Positions 7,706-16,325 of a DNA stretch of 50,453 bases are shown piece by piece (position 1 is the first letter of the stretch; each line of letters starts with the position of its first letter). A program made the position numbers and the translations under genes. The notes beneath the pieces are model-generated. The model had not been told where the DNA came from. It saw only the letters and a list, made by a program, of their open reading frames with translations, and ran no database searches. Source of the stretch: Anaerolineales bacterium (GTDB taxonomy: Bacteria; Chloroflexota; Anaerolineae; Anaerolineales; E44-bin32); assembly GCA_029210945.1 (NCBI GenBank), contig JARGGH010000004.1:1-50453 (forward strand). The letters are read 5' to 3'.

Positions 7706-9331
7706 TCAGGTCAAGCGCTTATCGGGGTTCCGCGAGTTCATCTGCCTCAGCGTGTCGCGCAAGGAACCAGAGTGATGATCATATGCGTAAATTGTTACCC
7801 GAGGCGTCTGGTAAATCGGTTTAACAGGGAGAATTCCAAGGATTTCTTCTTCTTCAGGGGATGGTTCGTCAAAGAAAACAAAGATGCTGCCATTTCTTAA
7901 ACGTTCCGTAGCCAATTCGATTTGCTCTGGGAAATCCTCCCGTTCCTGACGCTGGTAGACATCAAACTTGATCGGCTTCATATATGCAGGTCGGTCCGCT
8001 AAATAGTAGACCATCTCGGGGTTGTTCGATATGATCGGATCATCTGCCTCCTGAGCCTTAATAATATCGATGACGTCACTCCATCTGGAACGGATGCCCG
8101 TGAAACCCAACACAAGAGATGATTGGGAAGTGAAGCTGAACATCTGAACAGCCGAGAAAAGAATTACCAATCCCACATACAGCACAGCCAACCGACCTGG
8201 CCAATCTGAAAATCCAATCTGGACCAATGTGGAATAATAGGTAGTCACCTCCAGGATAATGGCCATCACTAGCAGAGGCATCAGGTAACGGATAGCTCCA
8301 TCATAGGTTGTGCCTGCATCGAGCAAAAATGAGTTAGCCGCTAGCACCCCGACATAGAAGAGGATGTAGAAGATCATCAGCCAGGGAACACTTGCGAATG
8401 GGCGTTCCTTCACTCTTTGACGCAAATGGCCATGCCTCAACTGTTGGAAGAGAAAGATCCCCGGTCCCAACCCCGCAATCACTGTCGCAATACTCGCGCG
8501 CACAATTCTCGGAAAAACGAATCTCTCGGGGATGAACCAGGAAGTCAGCTCAAACAGGTAGATCCGTAAAATCTCTGGACGGATGGGATGAAAGATAATT
8601 TCCCTGTTCGCCAGCCCTCCCGCATCCAAAGACTGATTGCGCAGCATCCAAAGCAGAAAGGGCGCAGCGCTTAAGGCTCCAAACAAGACTGCATGCTCGA
8701 TTCGCTTTCTCAAGCCCTGCTTCCCGAAGAATAGGATCAACAATCCATTCGACGCGATAAGGCTCACACCTATGTATCGGGTAATGCTCGCGGCTCCCGC
8801 TGTCAGCGCAGCAATGAGTAAATATCTCTTTGAATTTGAATAGATGTACTCGGCCAAACTATACAGAGAAAGAAGGGTCAGAAAAATAAATAGAGGCTCG
8901 CTCATCAGCCATGCATGCCACTCAAAGATCACCTTAGAACTGATAAAAAGCAAGCTCCCGACCAGTAACGCAAGCCCCGAGCGAGTGTGTTTGAAAATGA
9001 GAAGGGCGAGCAGAGAGAGATTTGCGCCATAGAAAATGGTATTGAGGATCCGCCCGGCGAGATACATATCGAATTGCAGCAAACCAACACCAGCAAGCAT
9101 AAAGGACAACAGAGGTGCAAATCCCGTTTCAGGGTAGATTTCGCCACCACCCGAGATGCGCGAATAGCCCAACCCGGCAATGAGATTTCGAGCCCCCATG
9201 ACGTATCGCACAGAATCGTCCCCCACTCCCGCCCCGTAGCGAGTGAAATAAATTAAGAGTCCCAGAGCAAGCATCCCAAAGAAAATGGCGGGAAGAATAT
9301 AAATTTTCTGCGAGCGATTGATTTCATTCAT
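7706..9331 (-). CDS. Polytopic GT-C-like glycosyltransferase, paralogue of the 4669 protein
   Basis: This 541-residue protein shows an N-terminal helix (11-29) and then GAGVGDDSVRYVMGARNL, whose GDDS matches the EDSF of the 4669-6222 protein. It also shares SEPLF with SEPLY, SITRYIGVSLIASNGL with FLTRFAGIALIVSSGL, SWFIPERF with SWFLPHRL, and the soluble tail (IISNNPEMVYYLADRPAYM against IYTNDIPAVYFHADRMAHF). The two are therefore homologous along their whole length. A role as an outer-face transferase using a polyprenyl-linked donor follows from the GT-C pattern; the substrate is unknown. There is no strong Shine-Dalgarno before the ATG at 9329-9331. The 251-nt gap upstream (9332-9582) contains nothing I can support except a short direct repeat TTGACTA near 9562-9577. 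Confidence 0.8.
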   Translation of the reverse strand: MNEINRSQKIYILPAIFFGMLALGLLIYFTRYGAGVGDDSVRYVMGARNLIAGLGYSRISGGGEIYPETGFAPLLSFMLAGVGLLQFDMYLAGRILNTIFYGANLSLLALLIFKHTRSGLALLVGSLLFISSKVIFEWHAWLMSEPLFIFLTLLSLYSLAEYIYSNSKRYLLIAALTAGAASITRYIGVSLIASNGLLILFFGKQGLRKRIEHAVLFGALSAAPFLLWMLRNQSLDAGGLANREIIFHPIRPEILRIYLFELTSWFIPERFVFPRIVRASIATVIAGLGPGIFLFQQLRHGHLRQRVKERPFASVPWLMIFYILFYVGVLAANSFLLDAGTTYDGAIRYLMPLLVMAIILEVTTYYSTLVQIGFSDWPGRLAVLYVGLVILFSAVQMFSFTSQSSLVLGFTGIRSRWSDVIDIIKAQEADDPIISNNPEMVYYLADRPAYMKPIKFDVYQRQEREDFPEQIELATERLRNGSIFVFFDEPSPEEEEILGILPVKPIYQTPRVTIYAYDHHSGSLRDTLRQMNSRNPDKRLT

Positions 9332-9582
9332 ATCTGCGTCAAACTCTATTCAGGGATACAAAAACCCACCGTTCTCGTGTTGGCGAGCACGCATTTTACC
9401 ATTCTGCCCAAGCTTACACACTCGGTCATGTCTCTGTCCCAGCCGGCGGCTGTTTCACGAATAACAATTTACGTCAGATATTGATATAGATGACGAACTC
9501 CAGGAAAGGTATCTTCCCAAGATTAGGTTCCTATAGATGTGCTCGATCAAATCCTCAGTAGTCAATAGTCAATCTAATTAAT

Positions 9583-10533
9583 TTACTGCGACTGATCTTG
9601 ATTCAACAGATTCACTATTTCATCCCCGTGATAGCTGATGCGTGTGTTTGCCAGTTGGTCTGCGATAAGCCCCAACAGCCAGATGAGCATTGCTGCAGAA
9701 TAGAGAAAGATGGCTGAATTGGGAAATACCAAACGGCCTGCGTTCACTAACCCCGCCCCCCAAGCCATACATCCCAGTAGAAACAACGCTACGCCCGCGG
9801 GGATGAAAATCCTAAGCGGATCGTAAAGCATCACCATGCGGATGATGATGAGAATGAAACGACTGCCGTCTTCAAAGATACGGATCTTGCTTTTCCCTGC
9901 TTTACGCTGCTGCACGTGAATGGGCAAAAATCCGACGTTATAGCCACCTTTAATAAAAGCCAATGTGGTTGTCGTCGGTGCCGAAAAACCCTGGGGGAAT
10001 AATGGCAGAAAATGCCGCACCACGTCCCGGCGCATTGCCCGGAATCCGGAAGTCAAATCCTTGATTTCCCTGCGTGAGAGCCAACTGGCAAACCGATTGT
10101 AAAACCCGTTGGCAGCGTTCCGGTACCAACCACCCTCATAATCTTCGAGGCGAGCTCCAATGATAAGGTCATACGGTGGTATCTGCGCAAGCAAGTTCGG
10201 GATATCGTCCGGTGAATGCTGACCGTCGGCATCCATCGTCACCACAATCTCGCCGCGAGCGATGTTAATGCCGGTACGAAGCGCAGCTCCATTGCCACGG
10301 TTTATCAAATGACGTGCGACGACTAACACATCCCCGTATTCTCTCTTTAACTGCTTGAGCACCTCGGTGGTCCCATCCTCCGAACCATCATCCACGACGA
10401 CGACCTCAAGCTCTGAATACTCATCTTGCAGAACGCCAAAAATGCCTTCAATCAGTCCCTGGATTAAGTCAGCCTCCTCGAAAACCGGCAGTACGATCGA
10501 GAGTGACGGATTCTTAGAATTCTTCTTCTCCAT
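9583..10533 (-). CDS. GT2 family polyprenyl-phosphate glycosyltransferase with two C-terminal helices
   Basis: The 316-residue protein has a DPM1-like GT-A domain: SIVLPVFEEADL at 12-23, VVVDDGSEDGT around 45-55, NRGNGAALRTG, then VTMDADGQHSPDDIP containing the DXD metal site, and TSGFRAMRRDV. Two hydrophobic helices follow near residues 240-295. Enzymes of this type load a hexose from a nucleotide sugar onto undecaprenyl phosphate at the inner face, making the donor that GT-C enzymes use outside. The three GT-C-like genes immediately downstream (9331-6251 and 4669) are natural partners. The ATG at 10531-10533 has AGGA 8 nt upstream. The gene stands 57 nt after the Gfo/Idh gene and may share its promoter. 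Confidence 0.9.
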   Translation of the reverse strand: MEKKNSKNPSLSIVLPVFEEADLIQGLIEGIFGVLQDEYSELEVVVVDDGSEDGTTEVLKQLKREYGDVLVVARHLINRGNGAALRTGINIARGEIVVTMDADGQHSPDDIPNLLAQIPPYDLIIGARLEDYEGGWYRNAANGFYNRFASWLSRREIKDLTSGFRAMRRDVVRHFLPLFPQGFSAPTTTTLAFIKGGYNVGFLPIHVQQRKAGKSKIRIFEDGSRFILIIIRMVMLYDPLRIFIPAGVALFLLGCMAWGAGLVNAGRLVFPNSAIFLYSAAMLIWLLGLIADQLANTRISYHGDEIVNLLNQDQSQ

Positions 10534-10590
10534 TTAGCAAATCCTATCTGTTAATCCCACATGCTCTAATTTGCCCACACGATGCGTACT

Positions 10591-11586
10591 TCATCCTAGC
10601 TCAAGGGAAACGATTGCGCCTATCTCGGAGGATTCCCTGGCAGCCAATGCAGCTTGCAACGATGCAATACCATCTTCAAGATCACAAATGGGCTTACGTC
10701 CTTCGCGGATCACCTGCAGGAAATGCTTCATCTCATCAAGAAACAAGTCATTACGTACGAAATCCTCTGGCGGGGAAAATCGCTCCCAGCGGTCCTGCCC
10801 AGCCTCATAGAGATGCGCGATCCCATCGACGTTGTCCCAACGTATGGATCCCTGGGTCCCGATAATCTGAATTGTATGTTGCGGTGGACGTTGTATGTAG
10901 TCCACGTGTACACTTGACAGCACCCCGGACTCATGGGTTAACAAGATCTCGGCTGTGTCTTCAACGTCGATATCCCAATCCCCCCGCCTTGAAACCTTAC
11001 TGAGCACCTCTAAAACATCCCCGAAGAACCACCGCATGTAATCCAATGGGTGAGTTAGAGTGAGGACAACGCCCCCACCAAGATTGGCGCGCGCGGCATA
11101 GGAACGACGGAAATCCTCCCATGGGTGCCAATCAGGCAAATACTCCCCCCAATGAGCGCGCGCTGAGACAGGATTGCCAATCCTGCCCTCCTGCAGCCAT
11201 CGGGCGACCGCCTGCAGCCCTGGATGGTACCTGAACTGGAATCCAACGAGGACCTGACCTTCTCCCACTTTGACTGCCTCTCGTAAATCATCTACCCTCA
11301 CCATCGAATGGGAGATTGGCTTTTCCAGTAATAGATGAGATCCTGCGCGCGCGGCAGGAATGGCCACATCGAGATGCAATGCGGTGGGGTTAGATATGAT
11401 CACGGCATCGGGATGATGCTCCAGCGCCTCTTCCACGCTATGGACAGTGAGATAGTCGCCAATTTCATCGTCTGGCAGGGTGCTTTTTCCAGATCGTAAG
11501 AGAACTATATCGTCCTCGCCGATCGAACGAAGATTTCGGAGATGTCTGCGTCCGATCGAACCGAGTCCGGCTATGAGGAATTTCAA
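10591..11586 (-). CDS. Gfo/Idh/MocA family NAD(P)-dependent sugar oxidoreductase
   Basis: This is a 331-residue Rossmann oxidoreductase with the cofactor loop GLGSIGRRH at 7-15, ISNPTALH at 64-71 and the family signature EKPIS at 88-92, whose lysine is catalytic. The C-terminal half has the expected alpha/beta substrate domain (HWGEYLPDWHPWEDF, GGVVLTLTHPLDYM). Related enzymes oxidise or reduce sugar nucleotides in glycan loci and occur near nonulosonate genes; the exact substrate cannot be read here. Translation probably starts at TTG 11584-11586, because MKFLIAGLG is the natural N-terminus and AAGG lies 8 nt upstream. It is divergent from the sulfotransferase at 11738. Confidence 0.88.
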   Translation of the reverse strand: MKFLIAGLGSIGRRHLRNLRSIGEDDIVLLRSGKSTLPDDEIGDYLTVHSVEEALEHHPDAVIISNPTALHLDVAIPAARAGSHLLLEKPISHSMVRVDDLREAVKVGEGQVLVGFQFRYHPGLQAVARWLQEGRIGNPVSARAHWGEYLPDWHPWEDFRRSYAARANLGGGVVLTLTHPLDYMRWFFGDVLEVLSKVSRRGDWDIDVEDTAEILLTHESGVLSSVHVDYIQRPPQHTIQIIGTQGSIRWDNVDGIAHLYEAGQDRWERFSPPEDFVRNDLFLDEMKHFLQVIREGRKPICDLEDGIASLQAALAARESSEIGAIVSLELG

Positions 11587-11674
11587 AGCTCACACCTTTC
11601 TTCTTCCAAAGGTCAACCTGAAATCAAACCTACAGCGTTTATGTCATCGGCAGAAGCCAAGCCTACCGGTTTTC

Positions 11675-11703
11675 CTGACAAATTCGATATAGTGTACTAG
11701 TAT
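11675..11703 (+). promoter_or_regulatory. Candidate sigma-70-type promoter for the 11738 sulfotransferase
   Basis: CTGACA at 11675-11680 (5 of 6 to consensus) is followed after 17 nt by TAGTAT at 11698-11703 (4 of 6). The -10 box lies inside a nearly perfect 16-nt palindrome, AGTGTACTAGTATACT at 11691-11706, broken only by one pair. The predicted transcript would begin about 28 nt before the ATG at 11738. The palindrome could be an operator. Only one copy was found. Confidence 0.45.
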
Positions 11704-11737
11704 ACTTCAAAGAGGACTGCCCATCGGGTTCCGCACT

Positions 11738-12769
11738 ATGCCTACAAGAATAGAAAAAAGACTTGAACCCTTTTTCTGGCGCATCATCCGTCGGGTGACG
11801 CGCGAGGATGTTGTTGATCTTCCCCAACTAACCCCCGCCGATCTGCGCGATATTAAGAACTACTTCCCAATGGAAAAATTCTTCCTCTTCGGTCACGAAC
11901 GTTCAGGGACCGCTCTGCTGGGGCGTTTGATCCGCACTCATCCGGATGTCCATTGCGATTGGACAGGCCATTTTTTCACCCACAGCCCGACATTCCTTGA
12001 GCTCTTCAGAGATCCGAAGCTCATGGAAAAATTCTACGACCCAAATTTCCGCTGGAATGAAGGGCGCGACTCAAGGAGTCTGGTACTTCGTGCTTTGATC
12101 GATTTCCTAATGGAAAAAAACGCCATCAAGCTGGGGAAGAAGATCGTCGGCGATAAGAGCCCAAATACGTATGCAAATGACCAGGCGATTCGCTACATGA
12201 ACGCAGTCTACCCAGACGGCAAATTGATTTACATCATTAGAGATGGACGCGATGTGCTCATCTCACAGCGTTTCAGGGAATTCATTGAATTCCCCGAGCG
12301 ACTCAAGCATGCCGACCGCAAAATACGATCGGACTACATTCGTAACCCCGATCCGTTTTTCGAAAACCGGCGATCGCTCTTCACCAGAGCCGGGATTGAG
12401 AGGCGAACAAAGATCTGGGAACGCAATGTCCGCCTGTCCATTATGGCCGGCCGGGAACTGCTCAGCGATAGGTTCCACACGCTCAGATTCGAAGACTTGC
12501 TCGCTAGCCCTGATGAGGAAGTGGGCAAAATATGGGAATTCCTGGGAGTTGATCCTTCCGGTATGGCGGACGCGATCCAGGCTGAAATGCGCATCAATCC
12601 CGTCGTCTCCTGGCAGGCGAAGAAGAACGTCGAGCAGTTGAAGACCGTTTCGAAGGGAAAGAAAGGTTCGTGGCGAGAGTTATTCACCCCGTACGACCGC
12701 AAGGTGTTCAAGAACCTTGCCGCTGATCTGCTGATCCAATTCCGCTACGAATCTGATGATGCCTGGTGA
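11738..12769 (+). CDS. PAPS-dependent sulfotransferase
   Basis: This 343-residue sulfotransferase has the 5'-phosphosulfate loop FGHERSGTALLGRL at 51-64 and the 3'-phosphate site IIRDGRDVLIS at 166-176, followed by RFEDLLASPDEEV and a C-terminal W-x-x-L region (GSWRELFTPYDRK) that contacts PAPS in the family. It is not a close copy of the other two sulfotransferases in the window. It probably sulfates a sugar of the exported glycan. The gene is an isolated plus-strand unit between the Gfo/Idh gene, divergent, and the transferase ending at 12843, convergent. It has no clear Shine-Dalgarno at the expected distance, so the ATG at 11738 is chosen because it precedes the conserved region well and follows the candidate promoter. 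Confidence 0.87.
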   Translation: MPTRIEKRLEPFFWRIIRRVTREDVVDLPQLTPADLRDIKNYFPMEKFFLFGHERSGTALLGRLIRTHPDVHCDWTGHFFTHSPTFLELFRDPKLMEKFYDPNFRWNEGRDSRSLVLRALIDFLMEKNAIKLGKKIVGDKSPNTYANDQAIRYMNAVYPDGKLIYIIRDGRDVLISQRFREFIEFPERLKHADRKIRSDYIRNPDPFFENRRSLFTRAGIERRTKIWERNVRLSIMAGRELLSDRFHTLRFEDLLASPDEEVGKIWEFLGVDPSGMADAIQAEMRINPVVSWQAKKNVEQLKTVSKGKKGSWRELFTPYDRKVFKNLAADLLIQFRYESDDAW

Positions 12770-12824
12770 GCGCAGATACAACCATTCAATCAATCTATTT
12801 TATTAACAGTTACCCTCACCCATC

Positions 12825-12837
12825 GCGCCCCGGGCGC
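12825..12837. terminator. Short GC hairpin between convergent genes
   Basis: GCGCC at 12825-12829 and GGCGC at 12833-12837 form a compact inverted repeat in the 73-nt space between the plus-strand sulfotransferase and the minus-strand gene ending at 12843. It could act as a weak bidirectional terminator, but there is no T-run on either side, so confidence is low. Confidence 0.25.
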
Positions 12838-12842
12838 ATCGA

Positions 12843-14297
12843 TCAATCGCTATTCGCTTCAATGAGGGAAGCCAAAAACTCACCCGTCCGCCTTCCCGCG
12901 CTGCCATCCGTGTACGTCACCTCACGCTCGATGAAGGCGCGCCTGGCCTCGCGATCCAAGCCCGGGTCCCTCAAATAATCGTTGACCGCTTTACGCAATT
13001 GCTCTTTATCATATACAACTCTTCCCGCCCCCGATCGCCGGAAACGATCGTGGGTGGGCCAATCGCCGATTCTTGAGAGCGGCAACGAATACTTTCGCAG
13101 GGGCAGCTTTCGCACGTAGCCCCATCCACGCCGCGCGTCGATGCACACGCTCACAACCGGGCTGTCGTGAATGGCGGCTTCTACCACCATCGTCGAGTAC
13201 ACCGTGAGAAACACATCGGCGTGCGCCATCATGGAAGCCTTCTCGGGCATGTCCTCACCCGAATAATGCCCCAGTTCGCCGCCGATCGGCTCCGGCTCGA
13301 CGACGTGCACATGCTCGTTTCTTGCCGCTAATTTGTATATCCGCTCACGCTCATCCTGGAAGAGCCAGTTGTCCCAGAAATGATTGGGATGCAATCGCAC
13401 CAGCAGCTGGCATGGCTCAACAAGCTCATCGGAAGAGACCAGATCCGCAAGTGCTTCGATGTTCTGGTAGTTAGGCGAGAAACTCACAAAACTCGCAGCG
13501 TACGAAAGAAGCTTCCGCCCTGGATCCAGCCCGTGGAGTTCGAAGTACTCGTCTCTCGGCAGCAGCCAGCGTTCATCGAAATAGCCATCGTAAATGGGTA
13601 TGCCCCCGATGTGGATCCTCTCTGGATCCCAGTCTGAACCCAGAACGAGCTCTTCCTTCTGGATTTCGGACCAGCAGGTAATCGAATCCACAGGAGACCC
13701 GGGGATGCTGTAACTGCTCGGGTTGTCCCAGCCCAGAATGATCGAGGCTGTCTTAACCCCTCGTTGAATCGCCTCACGCAGAAGATAGCGATCCTCCCGC
13801 CATCCGGGAGTGCTGCCGATCACGATATCCGGATCGTATTTCTCAAAGAGATCCGCGTAGATGCCGGGCGTGAATCTTTGCTGGAAACGGACCAGGGCCT
13901 GGCGCGCACGTCTCGAGCGCTTCAATATCCAGACCAAGATCAAGGCAATCGGTAGGAATGGAAGCTGCCAGAGATGTGCTTCCACGATGACCTGTTCTAT
14001 ATAGCTGTCCATGGCGTTTGTGTTTATGCGCTTCGAACCCCCTACGCGCCGGAGGAATCCAAGCCACCATTGCATCGCACGGGATTTCTTTGCGTAATCC
14101 CGGACACGATTTAACCGCATCCCCTCGACGAATAATGCAGGGTGGGCAAAACGTTCCTGCACTTTGCCAACGAGGTTATCGTCGGTAAAAAGCACGACCT
14201 CAACGTCATGCGCATGAAATACCTCATGCACTTCTGTCTGCAAGAAATACACCAGCGATAACCCGTGATCAGCGATGATGAATGCGCGTCTGGTCAT
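12843..14297 (-). CDS. GT-B-like surface polysaccharide transferase (capsule/CDP-glycerol transferase type)
   Basis: The 484-residue protein has an N-terminal alpha/beta half (AFIIADHGLSLVYFL), a hydrophobic helix near 113-128 that may dock it to the membrane, and a C-terminal GT-B half with LLSYAASFVSFSPN, LLVRLHPNHFWDN, VHVVEPE and DVFLTVYSTMVVEAAI. The LHPN and STMVVEAA motifs match the donor-binding end of the KpsS/CDP-glycerol glycerophosphotransferase superfamily. It likely adds a sugar or nonulosonate to the glycan at the inner face; the donor is unknown. It is the last gene of the long minus-strand operon, 16 nt after the GT2 at 14314. The start ATG is at 14295-14297. Confidence 0.8.
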   Translation of the reverse strand: MTRRAFIIADHGLSLVYFLQTEVHEVFHAHDVEVVLFTDDNLVGKVQERFAHPALFVEGMRLNRVRDYAKKSRAMQWWLGFLRRVGGSKRINTNAMDSYIEQVIVEAHLWQLPFLPIALILVWILKRSRRARQALVRFQQRFTPGIYADLFEKYDPDIVIGSTPGWREDRYLLREAIQRGVKTASIILGWDNPSSYSIPGSPVDSITCWSEIQKEELVLGSDWDPERIHIGGIPIYDGYFDERWLLPRDEYFELHGLDPGRKLLSYAASFVSFSPNYQNIEALADLVSSDELVEPCQLLVRLHPNHFWDNWLFQDERERIYKLAARNEHVHVVEPEPIGGELGHYSGEDMPEKASMMAHADVFLTVYSTMVVEAAIHDSPVVSVCIDARRGWGYVRKLPLRKYSLPLSRIGDWPTHDRFRRSGAGRVVYDKEQLRKAVNDYLRDPGLDREARRAFIEREVTYTDGSAGRRTGEFLASLIEANSD

Positions 14298-14313
14298 GAG
14301 CCCCTCTGCCCGC

Positions 14314-15282
14314 CTAACGATGGAAGTACGAGCGGAAGATGCGGTTATGCAAACCCAAAAGGGCCCGCCGGAGCGGCGGCCAATCTAGCAAACGCCTGCC
14401 GAACGGCGCTTCCGCCCCGCCCTCATCGGCGCTTGGCCTGCGCGCGCCGCCCAGATCCGGTGGCAGCGTGTTCCCAAGATGACGCACGAGCGGCTCGGTC
14501 GTCATCAAGCGGAGATAGCCGGCCCCGTTGAGCGCGTCGTCCAGCTTGCGGTCGTCGCCAAGCGTGCGCTCAATCCCCAGCGGCAAGAACTGCTCAAGCA
14601 CGCGTTTGTGCGCCAGGAACTGCCAGTGCGCCGCGCCAGCGTAGGCGCGTGTGCCGCGATACTCGATGCGCAGATCCTGCGTGTTATCATACCTTTCACG
14701 AACCTGAGCTTCCCCCTGCCCCAGGTTTACATCATGCTCGCGGATGGTCTCCCAATCCACATAAGTTCCAGCGCTCAACACCGCGTCGGGCTGTTCTTCA
14801 GCCCACCTCACCGTGGCGGTGTGCCCCTCGGGGTATGTGCGCATCGGGCGGCATGTCACCATGCCAACGCGCGGGAACGTTTCGAGCAGCTTTACTCCGG
14901 CGCTCAACCAGCCAGGCCGGAAATACACGTCGCTATCGAAGTAGGCGACGATCTCTCCCGGCGCGGCGCCGAAGATGAAATCCCAGGCTTGTCCTTTGCC
15001 GATGTTCGTTTGCGAAAGGATCAAGTAGTCGATCTGACCGGCTTCATAAAGCGATCCCAGAAAGCTGCGTGTTTCCGGCCCGCTCGCGTTGTCAAAAACA
15101 AGCAGATCGTAGCCCCCGTCCGTGTTCTCCCGCAGGCTTGCGAGACATACTTTCAATATTTCCAGCGATTCGGCGTAGTACCCATGCAGGAAAGGAATAT
15201 GCGTGATGGTTGCGACGGTCACGCGCTGAGCCTGGCCGGGTGGCGCCTCGATAAATTTTGCCGGATTCTGGCCCGCGCGCAT
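14314..15282 (-). CDS. GT2-like glycosyltransferase (first of a tandem pair)
   Basis: This is a cytoplasmic GT-A enzyme of 323 residues. After VTVATITHIPFLHGYYAES comes LLVFDNASGPETRSFL, the GT2 nucleotide-binding turn, then NIGKGQAWDF and IVAYFDSDVYFRPGWL, in which DSD is the metal-binding DXD motif. The acceptor region contains GAAHWQFLAHK and the late histidine VRHLGN. The ATG at 15280-15282 is chosen because GAGGAG lies 6 nt upstream and the stop of the preceding gene is 2 nt away; an upstream start at 15321 would overlap that gene. It is a clear homologue of the next gene (15285-16325), so the pair comes from duplication. The sugar specificity is not visible. Confidence 0.87.
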   Translation of the reverse strand: MRAGQNPAKFIEAPPGQAQRVTVATITHIPFLHGYYAESLEILKVCLASLRENTDGGYDLLVFDNASGPETRSFLGSLYEAGQIDYLILSQTNIGKGQAWDFIFGAAPGEIVAYFDSDVYFRPGWLSAGVKLLETFPRVGMVTCRPMRTYPEGHTATVRWAEEQPDAVLSAGTYVDWETIREHDVNLGQGEAQVRERYDNTQDLRIEYRGTRAYAGAAHWQFLAHKRVLEQFLPLGIERTLGDDRKLDDALNGAGYLRLMTTEPLVRHLGNTLPPDLGGARRPSADEGGAEAPFGRRLLDWPPLRRALLGLHNRIFRSYFHR

Positions 15283-15284
15283 AT

Positions 15285-16325
15285 TTACTCCTCGATCTGC
15301 TCGGCTTCCAGGTGAACCCACTCGCCGGATTGACCGGAGAGGATCCAGAACAGCCGGTTATATAATCCCTGGAGCAGCCATCGCACCGGACCACGCCGTG
15401 CGACCCTTTGCAGGAAGCTCTGGGATTGACTCTTGCCCTTCCAGAGCCGGGTCCCCACGCCAACCCCGAACTGCTGCGCCTCTCTGGCCACCTCAGGACT
15501 GACTACGTTTCCGATCAGCTTGGTGGTGCGCTCCATAGTCGTTAAGCGCAGCAAACCGGCGCCATCGATGGCCTCATCGAACTCGTTCATGCCGCCCATC
15601 AGCCGTCCGGACCAGCCTCCCTGCAGATGGCTCTGGAGCACGCTCTTCGGGCTGAGGAACTGGTTGTGGCAGGCTGTTGCGTACGCTCGCTCGCCCTGGT
15701 ACTCTAGAGCGATGTCATCGAGCTGCTCGACGCGCTGCAGGTAGTCGTCAACATCCTTTCCCAATGCAATCGCCCACTCACGCTCCCATTCCATGGGGAT
15801 GCGCTTCCCGTAACTGATCTCAAACCCGAGTTCCGATTCTGCCCTCTCCAGATTGGTCTGAATGCCGTGGTCGAAAAGCGTGCGCTCGGGGGACCCGCTC
15901 ACCATCCCCACCCGCGGGAAGTGATCGTAGATCTCAAGATGAGCTTTGAGCCAGCCAGGATAGAAGAAGGTGTCATCATCGGCGTATGCAACCAACTCGC
16001 CCGGCGCCGCGCCCGCAATCACGCTCAGTGCGCCGAGCTTGCCGATATTCTCGCTGGAGGCGAGCAAATAGCGAATACGGCCAGCAGCCTGCAAATCCGC
16101 AAGATACTGCCTGACCTCATCACACGAGGCGTTATCGAAGACGAGCAAGTCGTAGGGCTCATGCGTGTTTGCGAAGAGCGTTTCAAGAGAGAGGCGCACG
16201 ACATCCAGGCGATGCTCGAAGTAACCGGTTAGATGCGGAAGGTAAACGATCACCGCCACCGTCACGCGCGCCGGTCGATACTCAGAGATCCGGTTTCTGG
16301 CCGGGTTCATGCCGATTCGCGTCAT
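15285..16325 (-). CDS. GT2-like glycosyltransferase (second of a tandem pair)
   Basis: The 346-residue protein repeats the layout of its downstream neighbour: VTVAVIVYLPHLTGYFEHR, LLVFDNASCDEVRQYL, NIGKLGALSV and LVAYADDDTFFYPGWL. The metal-binding motif is DDD instead of DSD. It also shares AYATACHNQFLSPK and a late TKLIGNVVSPEVA with the partner's AHWQFLAHK and VRHLGNTLPPDLG. A cytoplasmic transferase adding one sugar to the lipid-linked glycan is the natural reading. The ATG at 16323-16325 overlaps the stop of the upstream gene by 4 nt (ATGA), so translation is probably coupled. A second ATG five codons on is possible. Confidence 0.87.
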   Translation of the reverse strand: MTRIGMNPARNRISEYRPARVTVAVIVYLPHLTGYFEHRLDVVRLSLETLFANTHEPYDLLVFDNASCDEVRQYLADLQAAGRIRYLLASSENIGKLGALSVIAGAAPGELVAYADDDTFFYPGWLKAHLEIYDHFPRVGMVSGSPERTLFDHGIQTNLERAESELGFEISYGKRIPMEWEREWAIALGKDVDDYLQRVEQLDDIALEYQGERAYATACHNQFLSPKSVLQSHLQGGWSGRLMGGMNEFDEAIDGAGLLRLTTMERTTKLIGNVVSPEVAREAQQFGVGVGTRLWKGKSQSQSFLQRVARRGPVRWLLQGLYNRLFWILSGQSGEWVHLEAEQIEE

